NCBI GenBank assembly: GCA_023301395.1
Contig: JALZUY010000110.1
Coordinates: 1 to 9,758 of the forward strand
DNA from: Nonlabens sp.
GTDB lineage: Bacteria; Bacteroidota; Bacteroidia; Flavobacteriales; Flavobacteriaceae
Length of the DNA stretch: 9,758 nt
Reading direction: 5' to 3'
Both the position numbers and the translations under genes were made by a program. Below are positions 1 to 6,400 of this stretch, piece by piece. Numbering within the stretch: the first letter of the stretch is position 1; each line of letters starts with the position of its first letter. A model generated the notes under the pieces. The model made no database searches, was not told where the DNA came from, and saw only the letters and a list, made by a program, of their open reading frames with translations.

Positions 1-282
1 CATCACTAGCACAGAAGTAAATAACTTTGTCAAACTACCTACATTAAAAACCTTATCTGGAGTCATAGGAATAGAGTCTCCTGCAATACCTATAGCATAA
101 GTTTCAACTTTATTATTGTGTTTAATTAAAGCTCCCATACCAAAGCGTTTTAATTCAAGTGAATCTTTATAAACATTAAGAATTTAAGGTATAACAGGTG
201 CTGAATCTGGTAGAATATTTGTTTTTTGAGATTTACAACTGATACTTAAAATGCAAATGAAGAAGAGTAAATACTTGGTCAT
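1..282 (-). pseudogene. Serine hydrolase (beta-lactamase/class C family) lipoprotein, interrupted by an in-frame stop; 3' part outside window
   Basis: Read on the minus strand from an ATG at 282-280, the product starts with a lipoprotein signal (MTKYLLFFICILSISC, lipid Cys at residue 16). After 32 codons comes TAA at 184-186. The same frame then stays open for 61 codons to the window edge. That part holds a typical start of a penicillin-binding or class C beta-lactamase-like serine hydrolase: a short beta-strand region, then FNVGSLTKLFTSVL. Its SxxK motif has the catalytic Ser codon at 36-34 and the Lys codon at 27-25. Proteins of this family act in the periplasm or cell envelope on peptidoglycan peptides or esters. 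Because signal and domain share one frame and only one codon is wrong, I read this as a nonsense mutation or a sequencing error. A restart at the ATG at 138-136 would lose the signal peptide. The rest of the gene is not visible, so its further integrity is unknown. Confidence 0.72.
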
Positions 283-331
283 TGTAATAAATATATTAAT
301 GGTTGATATTTCTTAATTGTACTATTGAAAA

Positions 332-359
332 AGAAAGAATAAGTTCTAATTTTCTTTCT
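332..359 (-). terminator. Weak hairpin behind the VTT-domain gene
   Basis: On the minus strand, 25 bases after the stop of the membrane protein gene, AGAAAGAA and TTCTTTCT form an 8-bp stem around a 12-base loop, followed by TTTTC. The stem is AT-rich and the loop is large, so this is only a possible terminator. The rest of 283-383 is AT-rich spacer in which I see nothing else. Confidence 0.25.
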
Positions 360-383
360 GAAAAATTGAAATTATAAGATGAA

Positions 384-1004
384 TTAAACCATTTGGAAGA
401 TAGCAGCTCCATAAATAGCAAAGCGCACAAAACGTAGTAGACCTATAATGATCCACCATTTGAAGTCATAGTTAAGCATTCCTGCTACTAAACTAGAAAT
501 AGAAAAGGGTAGTGGTAGCAAAGCTCCTACAGCTATTAAGATTCCGCCCCATTTTCTAGCCATAACTAATTGCTTGGACATTTTAACTTCTAGATAATAA
601 TGAATACTAGGAATTTTAAGAACTCTACGTCCTATAAAATATGCAGTCATTCCACCTAAGTAAGAAAATAATGCAATTAAGAACAAATTTAAAATAGGTG
701 ATGCTGTTTTTCCAGCCCAAGCTATAAAAAGTTCCGGAGGAATAAGACCTAGAATAGTCTCAGAAACGTAGAAAAAAGCTAAAACACCATAATCTGGTAG
801 TTTTTCAACAGCCATTTCTAATAACGTAGGTATGTCTTGAACAAAAAAATGAATAACAATTAATATCCCTGCCACAGCAAGTACTGGCGGCATAGATTTT
901 TTAATACTCTCAACTACAAAAGAATAGAACCCAGTAAGCTTATAGTAACGATGCGCTCTATCGAATTGGAATTTACTTTTTTGTTTATTTATGTTATCAG
1001 ACAC
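384..1004 (-). CDS. VTT-domain (DedA/YqaA-like) inner membrane protein
   Basis: A 206-residue integral membrane protein. After about 35 polar and basic residues it has hydrophobic segments at about 38-55, 72-95, 100-122, 152-175 and 183-204. The pattern fits the VTT (SNARE-associated/DedA) superfamily: an acidic and proline-rich re-entrant segment (SETILGLIPPELF, 81-93), a glycine motif before basic residues (GGMTAYFIGRR, 117-127), and a second proline-containing re-entrant segment (LLPLPFSISSLVAGMLNYDF, 162-181). Related proteins act in envelope maintenance and lipid or undecaprenyl-phosphate transport, but the substrate of this subgroup is unknown to me. The start is GTG at 1004-1002. No ATG lies in frame before the upstream stop at 1034-1032. 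It is divergent from the helicase gene, with a promoter-like box 19 bases upstream. The fold assignment is fairly safe; the role is open. Confidence 0.85.
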   Translation of the reverse strand: MSDNINKQKSKFQFDRAHRYYKLTGFYSFVVESIKKSMPPVLAVAGILIVIHFFVQDIPTLLEMAVEKLPDYGVLAFFYVSETILGLIPPELFIAWAGKTASPILNLFLIALFSYLGGMTAYFIGRRVLKIPSIHYYLEVKMSKQLVMARKWGGILIAVGALLPLPFSISSLVAGMLNYDFKWWIIIGLLRFVRFAIYGAAIFQMV

Positions 1005-1023
1005 TATTACTAAGATAAGGCTA

Positions 1024-1031
1024 CAAAAATA
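1024..1031 (-). promoter_or_regulatory. Bacteroidota -7 box for the VTT-domain gene
   Basis: The minus strand reads TATTTTTG here, a full match to the Bacteroidota -7 consensus TAnnTTTG. The G is 19 bases before the GTG start. I see no TTTG or TTG at the expected -33 position, so the call rests on the -7 box alone. Confidence 0.4.
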
Positions 1032-1102
1032 GTCATTTTGAGTAAGGTGCTTTGTTAAAAAATGGAAAGAAAAATTAAATAGTTAAAGCTCTATAAATGC
1101 GC

Positions 1103-1132
1103 TTAGAAAAGTATTTAAAAGCCCTATTTTTG
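1103..1132 (+). promoter_or_regulatory. Possible promoter of the helicase gene
   Basis: TATTTTTG at 1125-1132 matches the -7 consensus TAnnTTTG. TTAG at 1103-1106 is a poor match to the -33 TTTG at about the right distance. Transcription would start near 1136, giving a leader of about 25 bases before the ATG at 1161. Confidence 0.45.
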
Positions 1133-1160
1133 CAAATCTCAAAATTAAAGAAAGCCCTTG

Positions 1161-2678
1161 ATGACATCAATTACAAAACCTAAAGTTAAAGCACTCTACG
1201 ATTATCAGAAACGTGATTTGGCTGAGATTTTTGATCGCATTGATAATGAATCAGATGATTACAACCTGCTTTATCAATTACCTACAGGTGGTGGAAAGAC
1301 CGTTATTTTTTCTGAAATCGTAAGGAAGTATATCAAGGAAAAGAAGAAGAAAGTAGTTATACTCACGCACCGTATTGAACTGTGTAAGCAAACTTCAAAA
1401 ATGCTTAACGGGTTTGATGTTAAGAATAAAGTTATTAATTCAAAAGTGAAAGAACTCGATGATCAAAACGAGTTTGAGTGTTTTGTAGCAATGGTGGAAA
1501 CACTCAATAATAGGTTACAAGATGATAAGCTGGAATTAGAGGACATAGGTCTTGTTATTATTGATGAGGCACATTATAATAGCTTTAGAAAACTATTCAA
1601 GTACTTTAATCACTGCTTCATTCTAGGAGTTACTGCAACACCATTGAGTTCTAACTTTAAGTTACCCATGAAGGATAACTATAAAGAGCTTATAGTAGGT
1701 GATAGTATTACTTCGTTAGTTAGTAAAGGGTTTTTAGCTCAGGCAGTTACGCATACTTATGATGTAGGGTTAAGTGGTCTTACTATAGGTATGAATGGTG
1801 ATTATACCGTAAAGTCAAGTGAGAAATTATATATCGATACAAACATGCAGGAGAAATTACTGCAATCTTATAATGATGTTTGTAAAGGAAAGAAAGTATT
1901 GATCTTTAATAATGGAATCCGTACTTCAATAGAAGTAGAGGAGACCTTTAAAAGAGCCGGTTTAGAAATAAGACATCTTGATAATACTAATACAAAAGAA
2001 GAGCGTAAAGAAATTTTAAAGTGGTTTAAAAATAAACCAGACGCTATTCTTACCTCTGTAAGTATTCTTACTACTGGTTTTGATGAACCTAGTGTAGATT
2101 GTATTATCCTTAATAGAGCTACAAAATCATTGACTCTATATTATCAAATGATAGGTCGTGGTTCTCGTATTCTTGAGAATAAAAATGAATTCAATATTAT
2201 TGATTTAGGTAATAATGTTGCTCGTTTTGGTTTATGGAATGAGCCAGTAGACTGGCAACAAGTATTCAGATCACCAGATTTCTATGTAGAGAATATCGTT
2301 TCTGATGACGAGATTGAGCGCAATTTTGTTTATCGCATGCCAGTAGATGTAAAAGTTGAGTTTCCTAATACAAAGGATTTCACATTTGATGTGAAAGGCG
2401 CTTATAAACGTATTACTAAAGAGAATCGTAAGTCTAAATATGTTCTTGATGAATCTATTGCCCAGCACGTTCAGTGGTGCGTAGAGAATAGTGAAGATGT
2501 ATTTGATGCACGTATCCTCGCAAAGTTACTTAAGAATGATATAAAGGATAGAATACGTCGTTATTCCTATTGTATCATCAATAATACAAACAACTATAAG
2601 GATTGGTTAGAAGAAGATTATTATCGCAGACTGCGCATGGCTATTCAACAAGAGTTTGCTGGAGTAGATGCTGAGTAA
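1161..2678 (+). CDS. SF2 DEAD/DEAH-box helicase with an unassigned C-terminal region
   Basis: A 505-residue ATP-dependent nucleic-acid helicase or translocase of superfamily 2, in the SSL2/UvsW/ResIII-like group. Numbered from the ATG, it shows a Q-motif-like YDYQ (Gln16), Walker A PTGGGKT (41-47), motif Ia around LTHR (68-71), the DEAH Walker B box (135-138), motif III VTATP (157-161), motif V TGFDEP (305-310) and motif VI QMIGRGSR (329-336) with its arginine fingers. Residues from about 370 on are charged and match no domain I recognise. The open frame begins three bases earlier at a TTG (1158), but the adjacent ATG is the likelier start. No methylase, nuclease or specificity gene lies beside it, so it is not a visible part of a restriction or defence system. 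It is probably a stand-alone DNA or RNA repair/remodelling helicase. The family call is safe and the substrate is unknown. Confidence 0.92.
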   Translation: MTSITKPKVKALYDYQKRDLAEIFDRIDNESDDYNLLYQLPTGGGKTVIFSEIVRKYIKEKKKKVVILTHRIELCKQTSKMLNGFDVKNKVINSKVKELDDQNEFECFVAMVETLNNRLQDDKLELEDIGLVIIDEAHYNSFRKLFKYFNHCFILGVTATPLSSNFKLPMKDNYKELIVGDSITSLVSKGFLAQAVTHTYDVGLSGLTIGMNGDYTVKSSEKLYIDTNMQEKLLQSYNDVCKGKKVLIFNNGIRTSIEVEETFKRAGLEIRHLDNTNTKEERKEILKWFKNKPDAILTSVSILTTGFDEPSVDCIILNRATKSLTLYYQMIGRGSRILENKNEFNIIDLGNNVARFGLWNEPVDWQQVFRSPDFYVENIVSDDEIERNFVYRMPVDVKVEFPNTKDFTFDVKGAYKRITKENRKSKYVLDESIAQHVQWCVENSEDVFDARILAKLLKNDIKDRIRRYSYCIINNTNNYKDWLEEDYYRRLRMAIQQEFAGVDAE

Positions 2679-2684
2679 TTATTG

Positions 2685-2700
2685 CGCTTTCGCGAAAGCG
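2685..2700 (+). repeat. Iterated palindrome CGCTTTCGCGAAAGCG, intergenic copy
   Basis: A perfect 16-bp palindrome starting six bases after the helicase stop codon. The same 16-mer recurs inside menD (9350-9365), and a decayed copy covers the menF start. On the right it continues GTAAAAACC, close to the GTATAAAACC that follows the menD copy. No U-run follows on either strand, so it does not look like a terminator itself. I recall this palindrome as abundant in Flavobacteriaceae genomes; I know of no established function. Confidence 0.85.
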
Positions 2701-2710
2701 TAAAAACCAC

Positions 2711-2754
2711 CCATAAAAAAAGCTGCTTTTTCTCAAAAGCTGCTTTTTTTATGG
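2711..2754. terminator. Bidirectional intrinsic terminator between convergent genes
   Basis: CCATAAAAAAAGC (2711-2723) pairs perfectly with GCTTTTTTTATGG (2742-2754). Inside it, after one T-T mismatch, GCTTTT (2725-2730) pairs with AAAAGC (2735-2740) around a TCTC loop. The outer arm gives a seven-T run on the plus strand and, read from the other side, a seven-T run on the minus strand. It can therefore end both the helicase transcript (stop at 2678) and the M28 peptidase transcript (stop at 2766). Confidence 0.88.
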
Positions 2755-2765
2755 AATGAAATTTA

Positions 2766-3815
2766 CTAATCTAATACTGGTCTATCAGTACCGTTTGCAA
2801 GTTCCCAAGCAGTTACAAATACGAGTTGAGCTCTTTTTTGATATAACTCATATTCAATTTTATCTGGAGTATCTCCTGCGCGGTGATAGTCCTCATGAGT
2901 ACCATTGAAATAAAAAATAACAGGTACATCGTTTTTTGCAAAGTTGTAATGATCAGAACGATAATAGAATCGGTTAGGATCGTCTGTACCGTTGTATTTA
3001 TAATCTAAGTCTAGTTTCATGTACTTATCGTTTGCAAGTTCTGATAAATCATGAAGGTCTTGACTTAACATGTCGCTACCAATTAAATAAATGTAATCTG
3101 ATTTTTTCTCTCTCTCAGGATCAATACGTCCTATCATATCAATATTAAGATCTGCAATAGTATTTTTCATTGCATATACTGGATGCTCTGAATAATACTT
3201 ACTTCCATATAGACCTATTTCTTCACCAGTAACGTGTAAGAAAAGAATAGAACGCTTAGGTCCATAACCATCATCGGCAGCTTTTTTAAAAGCCTCGGCA
3301 ATTTCAATAAGTGCAACGGTTCCACTTCCGTCATCATCAGCACCGTTATAAACGACCCCATTCTTAGTTCCTATGTGGTCTAAGTGAGCAGAGATTACCA
3401 GAACTTCATCTGGTTTTTCTGTACCTTTAATAAAGGCAAGAACATTCTCAGAGCTCAAGTCTGGTTTATTGAAGTAACTTCCAGGAACAGTTTGAAAATA
3501 AGATCCATCTAGGTTTCCACCAGGTACATTCATTTCTTCATACTTAGACTTAAGATATTCCACGGCTTTTTTTTGACCAGGAGAACCCGTATAGCGTCCT
3601 TCCATTTCATCACTCGCATAAAAATAGAGCTGTTCTTTAAGCTCTTGAAGCGTAATGGTGTTTGCATATTTCATAGCGTCAACATCACCATATGCATTTG
3701 AAATAGTTAATTCCTTTTTATCTTTTTCCTTTTCCTCATTTGTCTTTTTCTTACTAGAACAAGATATTGCAAGAGTAACAGCAAACACGACGAGGATTGT
3801 ATTCTTAATATTCAA
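2766..3815 (-). CDS. M28-family zinc metallopeptidase, lipoprotein
   Basis: A 349-residue lipoprotein exopeptidase of family M28 (aminopeptidase/glutamate carboxypeptidase-like). A short signal ends in LAISC with the lipid-bearing Cys19, followed by a Lys/Glu-rich linker to about residue 37. The two-zinc site is complete: His144 (SAHLDHIG), bridging Asp160 (GADDDGSG), catalytic Glu198 with ligand Glu199 (TGEEIG), Asp226 (NIDMIGR) and His311 (YHRAGDTPD). It should trim peptides at the cell surface or in the periplasm, probably for nutrient peptides; the specificity cannot be read. The start is a TTG at 3815-3813. The frame holds no ATG between the upstream in-frame TAA (3845-3843) and Met48, and the signal peptide begins right at the TTG. 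That TAA is the stop of the preceding gene, 27 bases away, so the two are probably one transcript. It ends at the shared bidirectional terminator. Confidence 0.92.
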   Translation of the reverse strand: MNIKNTILVVFAVTLAISCSSKKKTNEEKEKDKKELTISNAYGDVDAMKYANTITLQELKEQLYFYASDEMEGRYTGSPGQKKAVEYLKSKYEEMNVPGGNLDGSYFQTVPGSYFNKPDLSSENVLAFIKGTEKPDEVLVISAHLDHIGTKNGVVYNGADDDGSGTVALIEIAEAFKKAADDGYGPKRSILFLHVTGEEIGLYGSKYYSEHPVYAMKNTIADLNIDMIGRIDPEREKKSDYIYLIGSDMLSQDLHDLSELANDKYMKLDLDYKYNGTDDPNRFYYRSDHYNFAKNDVPVIFYFNGTHEDYHRAGDTPDKIEYELYQKRAQLVFVTAWELANGTDRPVLD

Positions 3816-3842
3816 AATAATATGGTTTAGATTAAGCTTAAT

Positions 3843-4637
3843 TTAATTACGTTTTAATATTTTATATTCCTCATAACACTCGCTTATTGCATCAAGTATT
3901 TGAAGATCATTTGCGGTTGTAATAAATGATTTAGAGTACTGACAGTTACGCAAGATATTATCAATACTTACTTTATCCATTTGTAATAGATTCATGAGTG
4001 TCTCACGATCGTATTTACTTTGTAATAGATTGCGTATTTCATCTTGCTCTTTAATTTGTCGCAGTTTACGCATGGAAGTTCCTTTCTTTCCAAAGACATT
4101 ATATAAAAAATCTGCCGGATTAAAAATGGAGTTTAATGCATTTGTAATCGCACCAGGTTTATCGTTACCAGCCTCATATGATTTAGGAAGACCACTTATA
4201 CTATAACGTCTATCATTATAAATAGGAGCTTTACGTGCGTCAATTTCTAAAAAACCAGTAAGTGCAACAGCTTTAATATCTATTTGCTCTAGTGCAATTC
4301 CTTTTTCAGTCATGGAGATGGTCACATCACCAAATTTGAGCCAGTCTTCTGTCACCTTTATAGTAATTGTTTCAAATCCTAAATAGGAGAAGAATAAGGT
4401 GTCGTTCACTTGAGCAGGAATTTTAAAAGCACCTGATTTTGTTGAAATAGTTCCTTTTACTTGGTTGAGGTTAACAATATTCACATTACTGATAATGCTA
4501 TCGTTTTTTGCGTTTAAAACCTTTCCAAATACCGAAGTAGATTTCTCAGTAGTTGTTGTTGGTTTTTTATCCTGAGCGACTGCGTTTGCGGTGACTAAGA
4601 AAAATAATACTAGGGTTATATGTTGTAATGCTTTCAT
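3843..4637 (-). CDS. Secreted protein with carboxypeptidase-regulatory-like (CarboxypepD_reg) domain
   Basis: A 264-residue exported protein. The signal peptide (about 1-21) probably ends at AVA before Gln22, followed by a Thr-rich linker. Residues about 35-110 look like the beta-sandwich common at the N-terminus of Bacteroidota TonB-dependent receptors: VFGKVLNAKNDSIISNVNIVN, then GTISTKSGAFKI and LFFSYLGFETITI. Here it is not joined to a receptor barrel. The remaining 150 residues are mainly helical and charged, with no domain I know. Cys232 and Cys254 are the only mature cysteines. This stand-alone architecture is frequent in flavobacteria and usually stays hypothetical. The ATG at 4637-4635 is well placed for the signal peptide. 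It lies 62 bases after rdgB and 27 before the M28 peptidase gene, all in the same direction. I see no good promoter box in the 62-base gap, so read-through from upstream is possible. Confidence 0.8.
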   Translation of the reverse strand: MKALQHITLVLFFLVTANAVAQDKKPTTTTEKSTSVFGKVLNAKNDSIISNVNIVNLNQVKGTISTKSGAFKIPAQVNDTLFFSYLGFETITIKVTEDWLKFGDVTISMTEKGIALEQIDIKAVALTGFLEIDARKAPIYNDRRYSISGLPKSYEAGNDKPGAITNALNSIFNPADFLYNVFGKKGTSMRKLRQIKEQDEIRNLLQSKYDRETLMNLLQMDKVSIDNILRNCQYSKSFITTANDLQILDAISECYEEYKILKRN

Positions 4638-4699
4638 TATAAGGGCTAAAATAATCTAACGAAGTGATTTTTAAAGGAGTTTATTAATTAATTAACTTC

Positions 4700-5269
4700 C
4701 TAAGATAAATATGCGATTAATTTTCTCAAAGCGATTCCACGGTGGCTTATCTCTCCTTTTTCTACTAAACTCATTTGAGCAAAGGTTTTATCAAAGTCGT
4801 TAGGCATAAAAATAGGGTCGTAACCAAATCCGTATTCACCTGTGCGCTGCTCAATGATCTTACCTTCACAAACTCCTTCAAACATGGTTTGACATCTTTC
4901 CATGTCTAACGCAAATACAGTTACAAATCGTGCACTGCGATCTCTTTTTCCTTCAAGATTCTTGAGAACTAAGTCCATATTATCTTCACTGTTCTTGTGT
5001 TCACCAGCGTATCTAGCACTATAAACACCTGGTTCATTGTTTAATGAGAGTATTTCTAGACCAGTATCGTCGGCAAAAACGGGTAAGTCATAACGTTGTC
5101 TTATGTATTTTACTTTTTGAGCTGCGTTTCCTGAAATAGTATTGGAAGTTTCGGGGATGTCTTCATGCATACCTATGTCTTCAAGACTTAGTAGTTTGAT
5201 TTCTTGAGGCATCATTATTTGAACTTCTCTGAGCTTGTTCTTATTGTGAGTGGCAAATATGATATCCAT
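4700..5269 (-). CDS. rdgB: XTP/dITP (non-canonical purine NTP) pyrophosphatase, RdgB/HAM1 family
   Basis: A full-length (189-residue) cytosolic house-cleaning enzyme. It hydrolyses ITP, dITP and XTP to the monophosphate and pyrophosphate, keeping deaminated purines out of DNA and RNA. All family motifs are present: the N-terminal nucleotide/phosphate motif FATHNKNK (5-12), the metal-binding and catalytic acidic motif FADDTGLEI (65-73), PGVYSARYAG (80-89), GFGYDPIF (147-154) and the base-recognition SHRGIA (175-180). The ATG at 5269-5267 fits the conserved N-terminus exactly. The stop of the alpha/beta hydrolase gene lies one base before the ATG (TAATATG on the minus strand), so translation is probably coupled and both genes share a promoter. 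The functional call is firm. Confidence 0.97.
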   Translation of the reverse strand: MDIIFATHNKNKLREVQIMMPQEIKLLSLEDIGMHEDIPETSNTISGNAAQKVKYIRQRYDLPVFADDTGLEILSLNNEPGVYSARYAGEHKNSEDNMDLVLKNLEGKRDRSARFVTVFALDMERCQTMFEGVCEGKIIEQRTGEYGFGYDPIFMPNDFDKTFAQMSLVEKGEISHRGIALRKLIAYLS

Positions 5270-5270
5270 A

Positions 5271-5915
5271 TTAAAGTGTTTTTGAAATCTCTACAAGTAA
5301 ATCTGTAGCGACTTCATGTTTTATATTTGGTCTGTGTATTTCACATTCCATGCCGAAAATTTTTTCAATCTTCTCATTTTCTCGTTTAATTAATTCAGCT
5401 GTCACATATTCATCTTGAGTACCAGATATATGAATATTTCTAACAGATAATTCTCTAAATTTAATTATATCTAAATCATTGAATTCATGAGGTATAGATC
5501 CGCTATGCATAATTAAAGCTTTAACTTTTTTGTTGTAATGCAATAAGTATCGCGTTGCTATGGAGACACCTTGAGAATAACCCATTAAAACTACCCTTGG
5601 GTCATTTTGAATATGTTCATTCTCTAGAACAGCATCTATGTAATTCACATTGTTTTTCATTTCTTGATCAGTATCGACTCGTGTGAGCCAGTTTGCGCCT
5701 ACGTGTTTGAAGTTAGATCCTTGATAGAATTTAGAAGGAGCCTGTAGAACGATGACCGCGTTTTTTGAAGCATCCATTTTCTGAAAGTATCGCTTGAAAT
5801 AAGTAGCGAGATAACCTAGACCATGAAAGCAAATCCATATATTCTCAGTACTATCAACGATAGGATGGAGGATTTCATAGGAATTAGTGTGTTGATAAGA
5901 GACGGTTTTAACCAT
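5271..5915 (-). CDS. Alpha/beta hydrolase (phospholipase/carboxylesterase type)
   Basis: A 214-residue cytosolic serine hydrolase. The triad is visible: nucleophile Ser114 in GYSQG (112-116), Asp168 in SGTQDEY and His200 in IKHEV. HGLG (31-34) supplies the oxyanion-hole region. The length and the LQAPSKFY plus GANWLTR segment (57-79) resemble small carboxylesterases and lysophospholipases; the true substrate is unknown. The open frame extends to a TTG at 5957, which would overlap the divergent menI gene and add 14 residues unlike this family. The ATG at 5915-5913 is therefore the better start, leaving 34 bases to menI. A minus-strand TATCTTTA at 5950-5943 differs by one base from the -7 consensus and could drive it, but no -33 box is seen. 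It is coupled to rdgB. Confidence 0.87.
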   Translation of the reverse strand: MVKTVSYQHTNSYEILHPIVDSTENIWICFHGLGYLATYFKRYFQKMDASKNAVIVLQAPSKFYQGSNFKHVGANWLTRVDTDQEMKNNVNYIDAVLENEHIQNDPRVVLMGYSQGVSIATRYLLHYNKKVKALIMHSGSIPHEFNDLDIIKFRELSVRNIHISGTQDEYVTAELIKRENEKIEKIFGMECEIHRPNIKHEVATDLLVEISKTL

Positions 5916-5933
5916 AATATGGAATCTGTGGCT

Positions 5934-5941
5934 TATTTTTG
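5934..5941 (+). promoter_or_regulatory. Bacteroidota -7 box immediately before menI
   Basis: TATTTTTG matches TAnnTTTG fully and ends only eight bases before the menI ATG at 5950. By the usual geometry transcription would begin about 2-5 bases before the ATG. The -33 match is poor (TTTA at 5907-5910). Confidence 0.45.
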
Positions 5942-5949
5942 GTAAAGAT

Positions 5950-6369
5950 ATGGACAAAGAACAGATACTATTGCGTTGTAACGAGATATGTCACAACACA
6001 CTCATGGAGACTCTTGATATAGATTTTATAGATGTAGGAGATGACTTTTTAACGGCTCGCATGCCTGTAACACCACGAGTACATCAACCTGATGGTGTGC
6101 TGCATGGCGGCGCAAGTGTAGCGCTAGCAGAGTCAGTAGGTAGTGCAGCTAGTATTTTATTTCTGGACACTAATAATTTTGCTATCCGTGGTTTAGAGAT
6201 AAGCGCAAATCATACCAGGTCTAAGAAAGATGGTTATGTATTTGCCACAGCGCGATTTCTTCATAGAGGAAGAACAACACAATTATGGGAAATTAAAATT
6301 ACAGACGAGCAAGATCGCCTTATATCCATTTGTAAACTCACAACCATAGCACTTAAAAAAGAGTCATAA
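5950..6369 (+). CDS. menI: Hotdog-fold thioesterase, probable 1,4-dihydroxy-2-naphthoyl-CoA thioesterase MenI
   Basis: A 139-residue single hotdog domain of the PaaI/YdiI type. HQPDGVLHGGASVALAESVG (45-64) holds the oxyanion-hole HGG (52-54) and the general-base Glu61 on the central helix. This block, the opening CHNTLMETLDIDFIDVGDD and the WEIKITDEQ near the C-terminus resemble, from memory, E. coli YdiI (MenI), which hydrolyses DHNA-CoA to DHNA. The family also includes EntH-like proofreading and phenylacetyl-CoA thioesterases, so sequence alone does not fix the substrate. Its position 18 bases before menF and near menD makes the menaquinone role much the likeliest. No ATG lies further upstream before an in-frame stop, and the N-terminus matches the family. 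It should be the first gene of a menI-menF transcript with a very short leader. Confidence 0.85.
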   Translation: MDKEQILLRCNEICHNTLMETLDIDFIDVGDDFLTARMPVTPRVHQPDGVLHGGASVALAESVGSAASILFLDTNNFAIRGLEISANHTRSKKDGYVFATARFLHRGRTTQLWEIKITDEQDRLISICKLTTIALKKES

Positions 6370-6384
6370 CATATTAAACTATAC

Positions 6385-6400
6385 CGCTTGCGCGAAAAAT
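6385..6400 (+). repeat. Decayed copy of the CGCTTTCGCGAAAGCG palindrome
   Basis: CGCTTGCGCGAAAAAT matches the palindrome at 12 of 16 positions, with the central CGCGAAA and left arm nearly whole and the right end lost. It spans the proposed TTG start of menF and is read as R-L-R-E-K, against R-F-R-E-S for the intact element in that frame. Confidence 0.45.

Noticed and set aside
2271..2468. 65-codon minus-strand open frame inside the helicase gene
   Set aside because: It lies wholly inside a well-supported gene in another frame and has no recognisable features; the same holds for the minus-strand frame at 6713-6898 in menF and the plus-strand frames at 3655-3846 and 3994-4206.
1161..2678. The helicase as part of a restriction, phage-defence or mobile system
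   Set aside because: Neighbours are a membrane protein and a peptidase; no nuclease, methylase, integrase or repeats typical of such systems are nearby.
4681..4696. TTAATTAATTAA-type repeat between rdgB and the next gene
   Set aside because: Simple AT-rich sequence expected by chance in this composition; no second copy or partner site.
5916..5957. Extended start (TTG at 5957) for the alpha/beta hydrolase
   Set aside because: It would overlap the divergent menI gene and adds residues unlike the family; the ATG at 5915 gives a normal N-terminus.
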